Assembly: GCA_019022495.1 (NCBI GenBank)
Contig: JAFEKR010000003.1
Span: 2,976,001-3,040,000 of the forward strand
Length of the DNA: 64,000 nt
Source: Epichloe hybrida
Taxonomy: Eukaryota; Ascomycota; Sordariomycetes; Hypocreales; Clavicipitaceae
Direction: 5' to 3'
Under the pieces are notes generated by a model, which made no database searches, had not been told where the DNA came from, and worked only from the letters and a program-made list of their open reading frames with translations. Position numbers and translations under genes: made by a program. Of this stretch, positions 22,851 to 34,495 are shown piece after piece; the first letter of the stretch is position 1, and each line of letters starts with the position of its first letter.

Positions 22851-25354
22851 CCCCCTTTATAAAAGAATTACATATAAGCTAATTAAAAGCGTACAAAGTA
22901 ATATAGGGTAAATAAGAACTTTTAGATAAAAACAGATAAAAGGGAAAAACAGGAAAAGATAAAAGACCCCCCTTTTAAATTCCTAGCTATTGTTAAATAT
23001 AGCTCCCTTTTTAGCGTTGTTTTTAGTTCCTTATTAAAGGGATTTAGTTATTGGTTTTTAGTGATTATTAAGCCCTAAGAGCCTAATAAAAGCCTAATAA
23101 AGAGGCCTAGATAACGGTTTCATTAGGCTATCTATAGACATTAACTTTATATCTAGATATTTAATCTTAGCTAAACCCTCTAAAACCTATTACCTAATAT
23201 AGTTAAACTTTAGCAAGGTATGCTTTATATAGCTATGTAAGGCAGGGTTATAGGCAGTGGTTATAGCGCCTTAATTATCGCAATATATCTAGATAGGGGG
23301 AGAAATAGGGGTTTTTAGCTCCTTAAATAAGCCCTAAAGCCACTATAGCTCCCGGAAGGTCTCGTAGATAGCGTTAGCTTTAGCTTCTAATATTAATAAA
23401 GCTATTATACTAGCTTTCTTTAATTTCTAGCTAATAGGTTCACTAGCTAGCTTAAATAGATAAGCGTAGGTTAATTTAGAGGTCTTTTTATCCCCTGTAA
23501 AATCACTATTATAATAACCTATTAGGCTTTTGCTAGCTATACCTTTAGGGTCTCCCCTATAAATTATAGCAAGGAATTTAGTCCCTAATAGGTACCTAAG
23601 CAAGTTTTTAGCTACTTTTAGGTGCTTTATATAGGGCCTAGCTAGTGCTATAAATAGCCACTAAAGTGTAAAGGCCACGTCCGACCTTATAAGCAACATT
23701 AGGTACATTATAGTCCCTATAATGCACTAATAAAGCTTGATTTTGCTAGCTATTAAAAGCTTAGTAATCTGCGTAGCTAAAACACCTAGCTAAAGAGGTA
23801 TGCTAATAGGCTTACTATCTAGCATATTAAATCGATTTAAAGCCTCTAAGATATACTAAGATTAATGAATTTTTAGGACCCTATTAGGTCTATCTTGTAT
23901 GATTTAAACCTCTAAGAAGAATTCAGCTAGCCCCCTATTTTCTATTAGATAGACTTTATAAAGTTCCTTTTTAAGTCTTTAGATATAATGTAAATCTAGT
24001 CTAATTAGAAGACAATCATTCACATACGTAATAATAAAGGTTTTAGTGGAGGAATTATAGAATATAGCTAGGTTAGAAATTAGAGGGCTAAATCCTAAGG
24101 ACTTTAGCACTATAATTAGTGCTTATTACCACTCCCTTAAGCTCTGTTTTAGGCTATATAAAGATTTCTATAATAAAATTACTTAATCTTTAGAAGGTTT
24201 ATAGCTAAAACTTTTAGCTAATTTAGCTAATTTAGGATTTGCTTTAAGGAATTTAATAAATCCATCTAGAATAACCATATAAATCTGTTATTATAGCTTA
24301 CTATTAAGAAAAGCTCCTATAAAATCAACCTGTTCGATTTCCTAGTTATTCTAAGCCGCTAGGGCTAGTAAAATCCTCTAGCTAGGGGGAATGCTTATAG
24401 CTACAAAGGTCTCTAGGTAATCTAGACCTTTAATTTGCATAAATCCCTTAGTAATGAGTTAGGCCTTGTATTTTAAAGGATTATTTTCTTTATCCTTTTT
24501 AAGCTTATAAACAAGCCTATTCTTTAGTACTTTTTAGCCCTTAAGTACTTAGTCTTTCCCTATAAATTTAAAAGTACTAGCCTTTAGAAGCTATTCATAT
24601 TCCTTATACATAGCTTCTATCTATTTATCCCTTTTAGGGCTAGATATAGCTTGCTTCCAGGTCTTAGGTTTAGGGCTATTAGGGTTGTTTTCCTTTAGCT
24701 TCTCCTATACCTTAAAGCAGATTTCTTTTATAAAATCTAGAGAAGAAGGGGAACTAATATTAACATCCATAGGGTTAATATTAGGGTTAAAGTTAGTAAT
24801 TTTATCAAAATCAAGGTCCGGAGTCAAAATCTGATTTCCTAGTGAAGTTACGGGCGTGGCCTCCTCTAAGGCCTCTAGAATCGGTTCCTTAAGGGGTTAT
24901 ACAGGCCCTATAGGGTGTTTTTCTTGACCTATAGGGGGACCTCCTATGTTGTCTATAGGGTAATCCTTTAAACCTTGATTTAGATCTTGATTTTCTAAAT
25001 CATTTTCCCCCTCTAAAGGGTTATCCCCTATAGAAAGCCTAGGTAATCCTTTAGAGATAGGACCTATAGGTTCTATAATCTTAATAAAGCTAGTCTTTGT
25101 GACTAGCCTTTTAGAGGGGATGTACACTAGATAGGTGTTAGAACCTAGTGTAGCTAATAACCTTCTAGGGATAGTCCTAGCTGCTAACTTCTAGGCTTTA
25201 GGTCATTTTTCTAGGGGGATTAGAATCTCACAGTAAGATCCTATAGCTCTAATACTGCTAATATCAGTTGTATAGGGCTGATTTAGCTCCCTAGCTAGTA
25301 GTTGTTTAGGGCTTTTATCCTTAGTGGTATTAGCAGTTATATTAACTAGGTTAA

Positions 25355-25781
25355 TGTCAGGAGCGCAGAGGTCAAAGATAGGATGTTTATCGAAGCAGGT
25401 CTTCAGAGAACCTTTAGGCCATGCAGATAACAAAGAGGCTAGCTAGCTACAAGATAGCCACGTGCTTGTGGAGCGGGGTATTTATTAAAGACTACGCACA
25501 TTATTAGTGCTAGGTTAGAGATTGAAACCTTCACGCACCCACCCCTAGCTAGTATCTATCTAGTAGCGACTGCTAAATAGATACTAGCTAGGGGCAGGTG
25601 CGTAAAGGTTTCAATCTCTAACCTAGCACTAACAATGTGCGTAGTCTTTAATAAATACCCCGCTCCACAAGCACGTGGCTATCTCGTAGCTAGCTAGCAT
25701 CTTTGTTATCCACACGGCCCGAAGGTTCTCCGAAGACCCGCTTTAATAAACATCCTATCTTTGACCTCTGCGCTCCTAACA
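25355..25781. mobile_element. 427-bp foldback element: near-perfect palindrome inserted in the nested Copia
   Basis: The two arms (about 25355-25565 and 25570-25781) are inverted copies of each other over their whole length, meeting at a centre with almost no spacer. The ends are TGTCAGGAGCGC and GCGCTCCTAACA, and a 5-bp duplication GTTAA flanks them (25350-25354 and 25782-25786). Removing the insert and one duplication restores the Copia integrase frame (AVVNLVNITANTTKD). Differences between arms are mainly transitions. It encodes nothing. Ends and duplication size resemble an LTR or a 5-bp-TSD DNA element; the superfamily is unknown. Confidence 0.85.
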
Positions 25782-28468
25782 GTTAACAACTGCAGGTAAT
25801 ACAAAACACCATAAATATAAAGGTAATTTTGCCCACTGGATAGTAGCCCTTAATCGATCTAGAATAGTACGAATTAAACGCTTTGCTAATCTATTTTGCT
25901 TATAGATATAGGGACTAGAAGTTGTAAATTTAATCCCTTTAGAATTTAACTAAGTTTAACAACTAGAATTGATTTCTTAGCCCCTATTAAAGTGAAGGTG
26001 CCTAGGATATTGACCTAGTTAATTTTTAAGCCCTCTAAAGAAGCCCTTATAGCCATATAAACAGTTAGGCCTTCCTTATTAGGTAATAAGAACACCCACT
26101 TATATCTAGTTTTTCGATTAACTAGAAATAAGCAAATTAACTATTTATTGTATAGTATAGGGCTGATTTTTAGCGTATCCCCCTCTATTCAATCTAGAGC
26201 TCTAGGGGGGTTAGGGATAGCTAATTTCCTAGGTCTTTTAACTGCCTTAGATTAATTATAAGCTATACATTTAAAGTCTTTATCCTTAATTTTAGAAAAA
26301 TTAGGGATTCCTTTAGTTATAAGGCTTGTTTTCTTTAGCAAAGGAAGCCCTAGGTACCCTAATCGTACATGCCATAGGCTAGCTAGTTCTAGTAACTTTT
26401 GATATTAAAGGTCTTTAGGGCCTGAATTAGGGTCTAGATTTGGGTCTAGATTAGGGCCCTCTCTGTTAGTCCCCTGCTAGGCCCCTTAAGAACCACAGGC
26501 CTCTTAGGGAGGTATTAGGGACCTTTTTCCTCCACTAAGGCCCTCTAACACCCCTAAATCTATTTCTTTAGATTTATAAGGGACCTAACCTGGGGCTATA
26601 GGCGTTAGAGAAGGGACTAAATCCCCTAAATCATCCTGTATAACTTCTTCAATATTATCATCATTTTTATTAATTTCAGCGATTTCGTCTAAATCAGAAG
26701 CCTAATCCGGCTTTTTAGAGGGAATTTGAACCTCTATAGGGTAGCTAATCGGATAGCTATGACCCCTAAAGCTGGCATAGGTAAAAGGTCGGATATAATG
26801 AGATTTTTTACAGGGCCCTTTATGTAACGTTAGTATAGATTAGTTTTTAACATGAAAGAAAAAACCATGTTTTTCTATATCTAGGGCAGTAATACAAGAC
26901 CTATCTTTAAGATAAAGATAGTTTTTTATAAAGCAACCGCCAGATATATAGTAAATAAGGCCACTAACTATATTAACATTAAGCTAAGGAAAATATAGAG
27001 CATCCTTTAGCACTAAGGTCCTATATTTATTAGGTTTCTTTTAATATAAGACCTCAAAAACAGCACTACTATAACCCTTAGGATAAATAGGGCCACCACC
27101 AGTTATAATAGGGTTAGATTCCCCCTTCTTAAAAGGGGTATAATCCCTAAAGACCTCCCTAGAATTAACTATATATACGGTCAAACCTATATTATATAAT
27201 AAGGCCTTTTTCATGTCTTTACTATAATAATTAAAACCATTTAAGGTATTAATTTCTTGTTTTTTATTATCTAAATCACTAGAGCTAGAATTAGAGCTAC
27301 TATCACTAGAGCTCTTATAACTAGTCTTGTAATTACTAGGTTTCTTATACGGATTAAGTGCTCCGTTAGAAAGGTTATAATTTCCTAGCATAAAAGAACC
27401 CTCTGTAAGTTCTTTAGTATCCTTTTTATCTGATTTTTGACCCTTTTGCTTCTTTTTCTTCTTATTAGAAGAGCCCTTATTTTCTTTAAAGCCTTCTTTC
27501 TTCTTCTTCTAACCTTTAGGGGCCTTTTCCTTATCTTTAGCACCCTTTTCTAGGTCTTTAGCCCTATAATTCAGGGCTTTGGCTACCGTAGATAACTTAT
27601 CCCTTTGTTTAGCTAGAAGGTCTGCCATTAGAAATTCAAGATTTAGGGCTTCTAAGGGGACCCCTATAGCCCTATTCGTACGCATGCTAAATCGTTGCCT
27701 CTTAGCCTACTAAGGGAAGGTTAATTTTAGGGATTAAAGATATTAATTAACCTGATCTATAGGATCAATTAGGACCCCTAAAATCGATAATCTAGCTAGT
27801 AGATTATTAAAGACTGCATTAAAGGCTTCTAAAGTCCCCTTAAATCCATGAAAATTCAGGTTATAAAATTCAGAATATAGGGACTCCCTCTGGATTTTAA
27901 CGCTATGTAAATACTGCCATACAAGTAAATTATAGGCTTCTTTAGGTGATTTTTGCCAAGTTATAGCGGCTTAGGGGCCTTCTATATAACTATCCCTTAG
28001 TAACATTAGGATAATAGCTTAGTTAGCGTCCCCTAGCGCCCTAGAAATATCCGGATTATCTAGAAAATTAGGCATGCCTAAAGCTCTAAATTAGATAGCT
28101 AGGGCTTGTTTCCATTAATCGAAATTTTCAGCTCCTTTAAGCTTAGCAGTCTTAGGGAAGCTATAAACCCTCTTATTAAATTCCTTAATAATTAAATTAT
28201 TAAAGGTAGCTTATACAGAGCTAGATTTAGGTGCCTTATCTTAAATAGGCTGCTAAATTTGCTGCTAACTAGTGGGCTTAGCAGCTTCCACACCCTCCAT
28301 AGGTCTATTATTAATAGCTAAAGTTAAGGACTCTAGCTTCTATATTACTAGATTAATAGCATTTTATTGTTTAATAACCTGCTCTTTTAGCTAGTTATTT
28401 AGAACCTCTTGCGCACTAAGATCAGGGACTGGAGGTCCCTAACCTTATTAATTAGTAGCCATCTTCTA

Positions 28469-28742
28469 ATTTTATAGAAGGGAAGTCTTCTATTTGTACT
28501 AAAAATCCTTTTTATAGAAGGGAAAAGCTTCTATCCGCGCTAAATTTCCTTTTTTATAGAAGGGAAAAGCTTCTATTCTCACTGAACTTCCTTTTTATAG
28601 AAGGGAAAGCTTCTGTATCGCTTGTGCGCTTCCTGTTTTATAGAAGGGAAGTCTTCTATAACTATAATAATTCCTTTTTTATAGAGGGGAATAGCTTCTA
28701 TCTTGCGAGTCCTTCCTGTTTTATAGAAGGGAAGTCTTCTGT
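28469..28742 (-). repeat. Tandem hairpin array in the nested Copia 5' leader
   Basis: Seven imperfect repeats of about 40-46 bp between the primer site and the Gag ATG. On the minus strand each contains ATAGAAG, a 4-7 base loop, then CTTCTAT followed by AAAA and GGAAG, so each unit can form a 7-bp hairpin. An open frame here is only a by-product of the repeats. Confidence 0.85.
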
Positions 28743-28802
28743 AATTGTACGCAAAGTGCACTAGAAAGAATTTTATAGTGATAGACTAGGCTTATAACCT
28801 AT

Positions 28803-29616
28803 TAAAATGTAGGGAGCTAGTTACTAGCTAGCAACAGCTGTATAAGTGTAGCTTCTACGGTTAGGGACCAATAGAGCCACCACGTTAAATATTTAACGTA
28901 ACGTAATAGAAGGTTTCGGCAGTTATTAACTAATTAAATTCAATCTAAATGACTTTTACGATATCTTATATACTAATAGAATTGATTTTAGTAACGTTGT
29001 ACGGGCAATGCGGCTGTTAGATTGAGAGGCCTAGCTATCTAGCTAGATTAAAAAGATCTTCTTCCTCTCATATACCTACTAACCATATTAGTGAATCCGG
29101 ACCGCCAAAGAGGTCTTATAGGCCACTTTTTATTTTCCGCAAAATTCATTTATATGTAAAATCCAAAAAATCAACTCACTACTATACAAACTAGCAACCC
29201 ATATGCACTAAATTTTAGTCTAAAAAATATTCCTGCATAAAATAAAAGCCCTATCTTCTAGCTTTAATTTGCTATATGTAAGACTTTTGTATAACCTCTA
29301 GTTAAAGAGAAAATCACTGTTAAAGATAGCTATAGGGTAACCTGCTTACGTCACCCTAGCTTACCTAATTACTAGTGGCGCTGCGGTTATGGTTACGCTT
29401 GTAGCCACAACGCAATTAAATAATCCACAATTGATAATTGATTTGGATTAGTTATCCACACGGTTGGTCGCAGCTGTTAACAGCTGCGACGTAGCCATTG
29501 ACAGCCACCTTCGCGACCGTTGACAGCTGCAGTGTAGCTGTCAGGCTTGCAATGCAAGCTAGTAATAGAAAGGTCCTTTAACTAGAAAGGGCTAAAAATA
29601 GGTCTTATTTTTAACA
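28803..29616 (-). repeat. 5' LTR of the nested Copia
   Basis: 814 bp, partner of 22037-22850. The terminal CA on the minus strand has become TA by mutation at 28804. Confidence 0.9.
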
Positions 29617-29670
29617 ATCCTTATAGAGAATCGCCTTAATGATCACTTATAAGCTAAAGGTACTTGTAAT

Positions 29671-29990
29671 TGTTGAATTCAAAAGAGTGGACCAATCCAC
29701 TGCACCTAGGATTACAAAGCCTTATATATTTTAACACTCCCCCTGGAATTGTACATCTAGGTGCCCTATTGGAGGTTTTTTAGGCTTATACTAGCAATTG
29801 AATTTTTTTAGTTATTTCGGCAGGGTTCGAACTTGCAACCTTGCCTTGCAGAGCAGTGCTCCACTGTGGTGAGCGTAAGTCACGCTGCAGTGGGCCCAAC
29901 CACTGCGCCACCAGGCTCATAACCTGTTGAATTCAAAAGAGTGGACCGATCCACTGCACCTAGGATTACAAAGCCTTATATATTTTAACA
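29671..29990 (-). mobile_element. TRIM/SMART-type miniature LTR retrotransposon with tRNA-like interior
   Basis: Two 66-bp direct repeats, 29671-29736 and 29925-29990, differ at a single base (A/G). They have TGTT...AACA ends and a perfect 5-bp target duplication GTAAT (29666-29670 and 29991-29995). On the minus strand the 5' repeat is followed at once by GGTTATGAGCC (29924-29914), an exact match to the anticodon-arm type initiator tRNA-Met primer site used by both Copia elements here. A purine tract AGGGGGAG (29744-29737) precedes the 3' repeat. The 188-bp interior has no coding capacity. It does contain an A-box-like TGGCGCAGTGG (29910-29900) and a B-box-like AGTTCGAACCC (29833-29823) in a T-arm that pairs with one mismatch. 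It must have moved with enzymes supplied by another element. Confidence 0.88.
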
Positions 29991-32900
29991 GTAATTAGTA
30001 TAAGTAGGCTATAATAACAGAGGTACTATAGAGGAATTATCTAGATCTTAAGACTTAATAGACTAAGGAGATAATACTATATAAGTTTATTATCCCTCTT
30101 TAAAGCAAATTTAAGGTATTCTAGAAGAAGTGAAATAACTTACTTAATAAAGGAGAGAACTATAGCTTCCTTAAAGTAGTTAGTAAGTTTAAAAGAGACT
30201 ATAAAGCTCCTTAGAGCTTAATAATAATAAAATTAGCTAATAACGCTATTATTACTAAAAGATTAAATAGTTAGAGCAAATTAAAGCAAAAGAAGTGCCC
30301 TAGATACTCTAGTTATAACGTTTGCAATGTCTTAAAGTGGTAGGAATCCTATAATTTATTTAAGGCTCTTTATAAGCTAGAGGCTACTCCTAAAGATTAG
30401 GAAGTTAGGAAAAACTCTAAAGATAATATTAAGAGATATCTAAAGGAGAACCTATAAGAGAGATTAAAAGCTATAAGTTAGAAGCTAGAGAAAAGGGAGA
30501 AAAGCGGCAATATTATTATCCCCTTATAAAACCTAATAAATAACTTACTTATAGTAACTCTAGGAGAGAAAACTATAAATATATTATTATTTATATACTT
30601 ACAAAGCTCTTAACCTTTAAGGGAAGTTATATATTTAACTTTATACGCTATAAATAGCTCTAAAGGAAATTAAAATATAGTTATCTATAATTCTAGAGCT
30701 AATGTTTATATTTTTAACAATATTTATTAGTTTAAATAGTCTAAGTTTAATAGAACTATTATAATAGAGGTTAGAGCTAGAGGCATAATCTATGTATTCT
30801 TAGGATAAGGACTAGTCTATATATCTATTATAGATCTAGTATTATAAAGGCTAAGAAGGATTATAGTGTAGAGTGCCTTACTAATTCTAGAATTTCACGT
30901 AAACCTAGTATTAGCAATAATTCTAATAAAGGCAGGGATTTATTAGAACTAGAAGAAAAGCTTCCTATTCTAAGGAAAGTATCCTATTACTAAGCTTTAT
31001 AATATTAATAAGCTTTATATATTATCTATACTCTTAAATAACCTAAAAGAGGCTTACGCTATAACTAGTAAAGCACTAAGGTTACCTATAAAAGGAGATG
31101 TAGAACTTTAGTATTAATAATATAGTTATCTAGGTAAGAAGGCCTTTATAAAGATTATAAACGCTACTCTTAGCGTTAAATTAATAGGACCTAAACTTAT
31201 AAAGTATAAGATCTATACTATAGGCAAAGCTAAGCACTAGAGATTATAGGTTACACTAGAAGGGCTTTCTTAGGGACCTAGATATAGCCTTTTAGTTAAT
31301 CTAGACTATTATAACTCTCCTTATTAGAATAGTAATAGGTATTAGTGTGTTTTTACATGCCTTATAACCTTAATGTATTTCTTCTATTTATTTAAGACTA
31401 AAGACAGAATTCGTAATAGCTTTTATATAATAATAGCATTCCTATGTATATAATTTAGGGTTTAACTACGCTTTTTATATAGTAATATTAAAAAGGCTCT
31501 ATTTATAGAGAACATAAGAGATAAGATAGCCTTTACTAGCATTATAGTCTATAATTTAGCTCCCTTAATGCTTAGTTAAAATAAAAAGGCAAAGAGATCT
31601 AAGGGGGTAGTTAAGTAAAAGGCTTATATATTAAGCCTTAAGGCTTACCTTCCTTTAGAACTTAATAATAAAGTCTTTAATATAGTAGTTTATTTGCTAA
31701 ATAGAATACCTTTTAAATATTATAGAAATTAGGTTATGCCTTATAAACTCTAGTGAAATTAGGCATAGAAAACAGTCCTAGCTTATTTATAGATATTAGA
31801 GGTTTAAAAGCCCTTAATTACATACCTATAAGCTTATAGATATAAGGTATTCCTCATAATAATAAAGGCTCTAGAGCACGTTAAATCACATAATGTAATA
31901 CTATAGCTAGAGTAAAAAGCTTATATTAAATACTTTATTAGTTATAGAGGTAAGTTATAATATATTATATAGGTGCCTTTGCTTTATAATTATAAGGTTA
32001 TTATATTAGCATATGTTTAGTTTAATAAGAACTCCTTCTTTAAGCTAGAAGAAAAGCTAGAATTAGCTTAATAAAAGAAAATATTAATAATTAAGTTACT
32101 TAAAGAGCTTAAAGCTAAAAACCTTAATAAGGAGATTAGTTAAGATCTTATTAGAATAAAGCTTAAAGAGAATAATCCTATCTCTTTACTATTAGCTATA
32201 GGCTAGGAAAATAAGCAGTTTAAAGTAAAAATACCTCCTTATATAATAGGGGATAAAGAGGACCTTTCTAGTGCACTTTTAACCTCTCCTAACTTCTCTT
32301 AAAAGGCACTAGTTACTATAGAGAACTTAGAGCTTTAGGTATAAGGTAATAATATATTATTTTATAAGATTAATAAATTTATAAGTAAGGTAATAGCTAA
32401 TTATATAGTAATTACTATAGAGACTAGTAAATTTACTATAAAAGGTAGTAAGGCTATAGAGAATTATAGTCCCTATAATAATAGTATTAATATAAATAAT
32501 ATTATTACTAGGAAATATTAAAGAAAGGAAATAAGGAAAGCTAAGTAAGTATAGTTTTCTTTTGCTTTCTTAATAGTATTCTAAGGAACTTAATATAGTT
32601 TATATATTAAAGATATACCTCTAGAACCTACGTATTATTATTAGGTAATAGCCTTATTATATTATAACTACTAGAAGAAAGCAATTATAAAGGAGCTTTT
32701 AAAGCTTTAATCCTTAAATTACTAGGAGAATATACTAGATAAATTATTTAATCTTAAGGAAATTATTAACCTTAGATAGGGTTTTAAGTATAAAACTAAT
32801 AAAAAAGGTATTATTATAGAGTTTAAGGCTTAAATAGTAATCTAAGGTAACTAATAACTAAAGGATAACCTTAATAATTACATTACTATGCTTACTTTAT

Positions 32901-34263
32901 AATCTCTATGTATATTACTTACTATTTACTATACTAATAATCTTAATATATATTAATATAATATTTAGAATGCCTTCCTATATATAAACTTAAAGAACCT
33001 ATTTTCTATAAGCTACTAGAGGGTATAAATATATAAGGTTATCTCTAGAAGATAACTAGAGTATTATATAGGCTATAGGAAGCCCCTTAATAATAGTTTC
33101 TATACTTAATGTAATTCCTATTAAATCTAGGCTTTATCTAAGGAAAGGAAAACCTATATATCTTTATAAAAGGCAGATTTATCTTGTTTTTTTATATAAA
33201 TAACATTATAGTGCTATTTCTAAATGGATTTAAAGCAGAATTTAAAGAGCTATATAAGTAGTTAATAAATAGTCTAGATATTAAAGACTAAGGTAATTTA
33301 AAGTAATTCCTAGGCATTAAAATCATTAGGAATCATAATACTAAAGAGATATAGTTATTATAGGAATTATATATTTAAAAGATAGCTTAGAAGTTTATCC
33401 CTAATATTATTAATAATAATTTAAAGAGCTTAATTATAATACCTCTAATAATAGCTATAATAGTCTTAAATAATAGTTAGGCTACTAATAAAGAGATTAA
33501 TTACTATAGAGTAGTTATTAGCTCTTTAGTCTATCTTTATATTATTAGAAGACCTAATATAGCCTTTATAGCTTTAAAGCTAGCCTCCTTTATAATAAAC
33601 CCTTTAATAAAGTATATTAAGCTTATAAAGGCTACTCTAATATACGCTTAGAATATAAGGAAGCTATATATTTAATACTTAGGAGTAAATAGCTTTAATA
33701 TGCTTTTCTCTAGCACTAATACCTCTCTTAGTAATAACCCTAATACTTAGAAATTAATATAAGGCTATATCTTTATTATATATAAAGCTATAATTAATTA
33801 GAAGTCTAGGAGGTAGTATTATATAATAACCTTAAGTATAGAAGCAAAGCTCTTTATATTAAATTATAGAGTAAAAGAGCGTATATCTTTAAGTAAACTA
33901 CTTTATAATATTAGTATATAAGTCCTTTCTCTATTAATTATCTAGTGTAATAATAAGTAAATAATTTATATTATAGAATATAAGGAAAGAAGGCTTTAAA
34001 CTAGTCTAAAGTATCTTAATATAAATTAAATATGAATTTAAGAGTAATATACCCTAGGTAATATTAAGGTAAATTAGTTAAAGACCTTTAAGATACTTAC
34101 TAATAGCTTTATAAAGCCTTTATTAGGGTAAATATATAAGGAATTTTATTACTAAATTAGCTTATAGGAAATTTCTACTTAATTATAACACTAGAAAATT
34201 ATTATAATCTCTTCCTATACTTATAATCTTTAGCTTTAATAAATATCTTAGCTAAGGGGGGTA

Positions 34264-34495
34264 TATTAGGGAGAGCTCCCTTAAAGCATAGGTTATATAA
34301 GGGTAGCGTGTATTAATAAGGATAAAACGTAAGGTTAGATATTAGTGAATATAATATATTAGAAGTACCTCTATAGACTAGTTATTACTATAGCGCACTA
34401 TGTACCTTTTAGGTACAAAAGTCAGGTGCTGTCTGCACCTCTAATTGACTAAAATTAAACGCTTTCTATCATCCATTTACACCCCTAACTTGACA
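34264..34495 (+). repeat. 3' LTR of the outer Copia element
   Basis: 232 bp, partner of 21145-21377. It ends TTGACA before the target duplication AGAAT. Confidence 0.88.

Larger units (their letters stand above)
22037..29616 (-). mobile_element. Complete Copia retrotransposon nested in the outer one, opposite direction
   Basis: It has two 814-bp LTRs (22037-22850 and 28803-29616) and is read on the minus strand. A primer site (GGTTATAAGCC, bases 28799-28789) lies three bases from the 5' LTR and fits the anticodon arm of initiator tRNA-Met, the half-tRNA priming known for Drosophila copia. A GGGGG tract borders the 3' LTR at 22851. From right to left come a tandem-hairpin leader, Gag (ATG at about 28462), integrase (about 26700-25150, broken by a 427-bp palindrome), reverse transcriptase (about 24700-23900) and RNase H (about 23560-23060). 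Many Gln codons are stops. The flanks share ATCCTTAT on both sides (22029-22036 and 29617-29624), longer than the 5 bp usual for Copia. It is the same family as 1-1648. Confidence 0.92.
21145..34495 (+). mobile_element. Complete Copia (Ty1) retrotransposon, RIP-mutated, carrying nested insertions
   Basis: LTRs at 21145-21377 (233 bp) and 34264-34495 (232 bp) have TG...CA-type ends (TGTCAGGG...TTGACA, changed to TATTAGG at the right copy). The element is flanked by a perfect 5-bp target duplication AGAAT (21140-21144 and 34496-34500). After the left LTR, GTTATAAGCC resembles a primer site for half of initiator tRNA-Met. A purine tract (about 34254-34261) precedes the right LTR. Gag begins near 21540. 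The body is interrupted by another Copia at 22037-29616 and by a TRIM at 29671-29990, then continues with integrase (about 30900-32000), reverse transcriptase (about 32700-33560, with NYYRAVIGSLVYL) and RNase H. Stops are frequent throughout. Confidence 0.9.

Noticed and set aside
28469..28742. CRISPR-like array of regularly spaced repeats
   Set aside because: It is a eukaryotic genome with no cas genes, repeats are imperfect, spacers are not unique sequences, and the array sits in a retrotransposon leader.
28579..28761. 60-codon open frame on the minus strand
   Set aside because: It is produced by translating the tandem hairpin repeats and lies upstream of the Gag start.
29817..29924. A functional tRNA gene on the minus strand, suggested by the A and B boxes
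   Set aside because: Only the T-arm pairs; there is no matching acceptor stem or anticodon arm, and the boxes are about 78 bases apart. It is better explained as a tRNA-derived part of the miniature LTR element.
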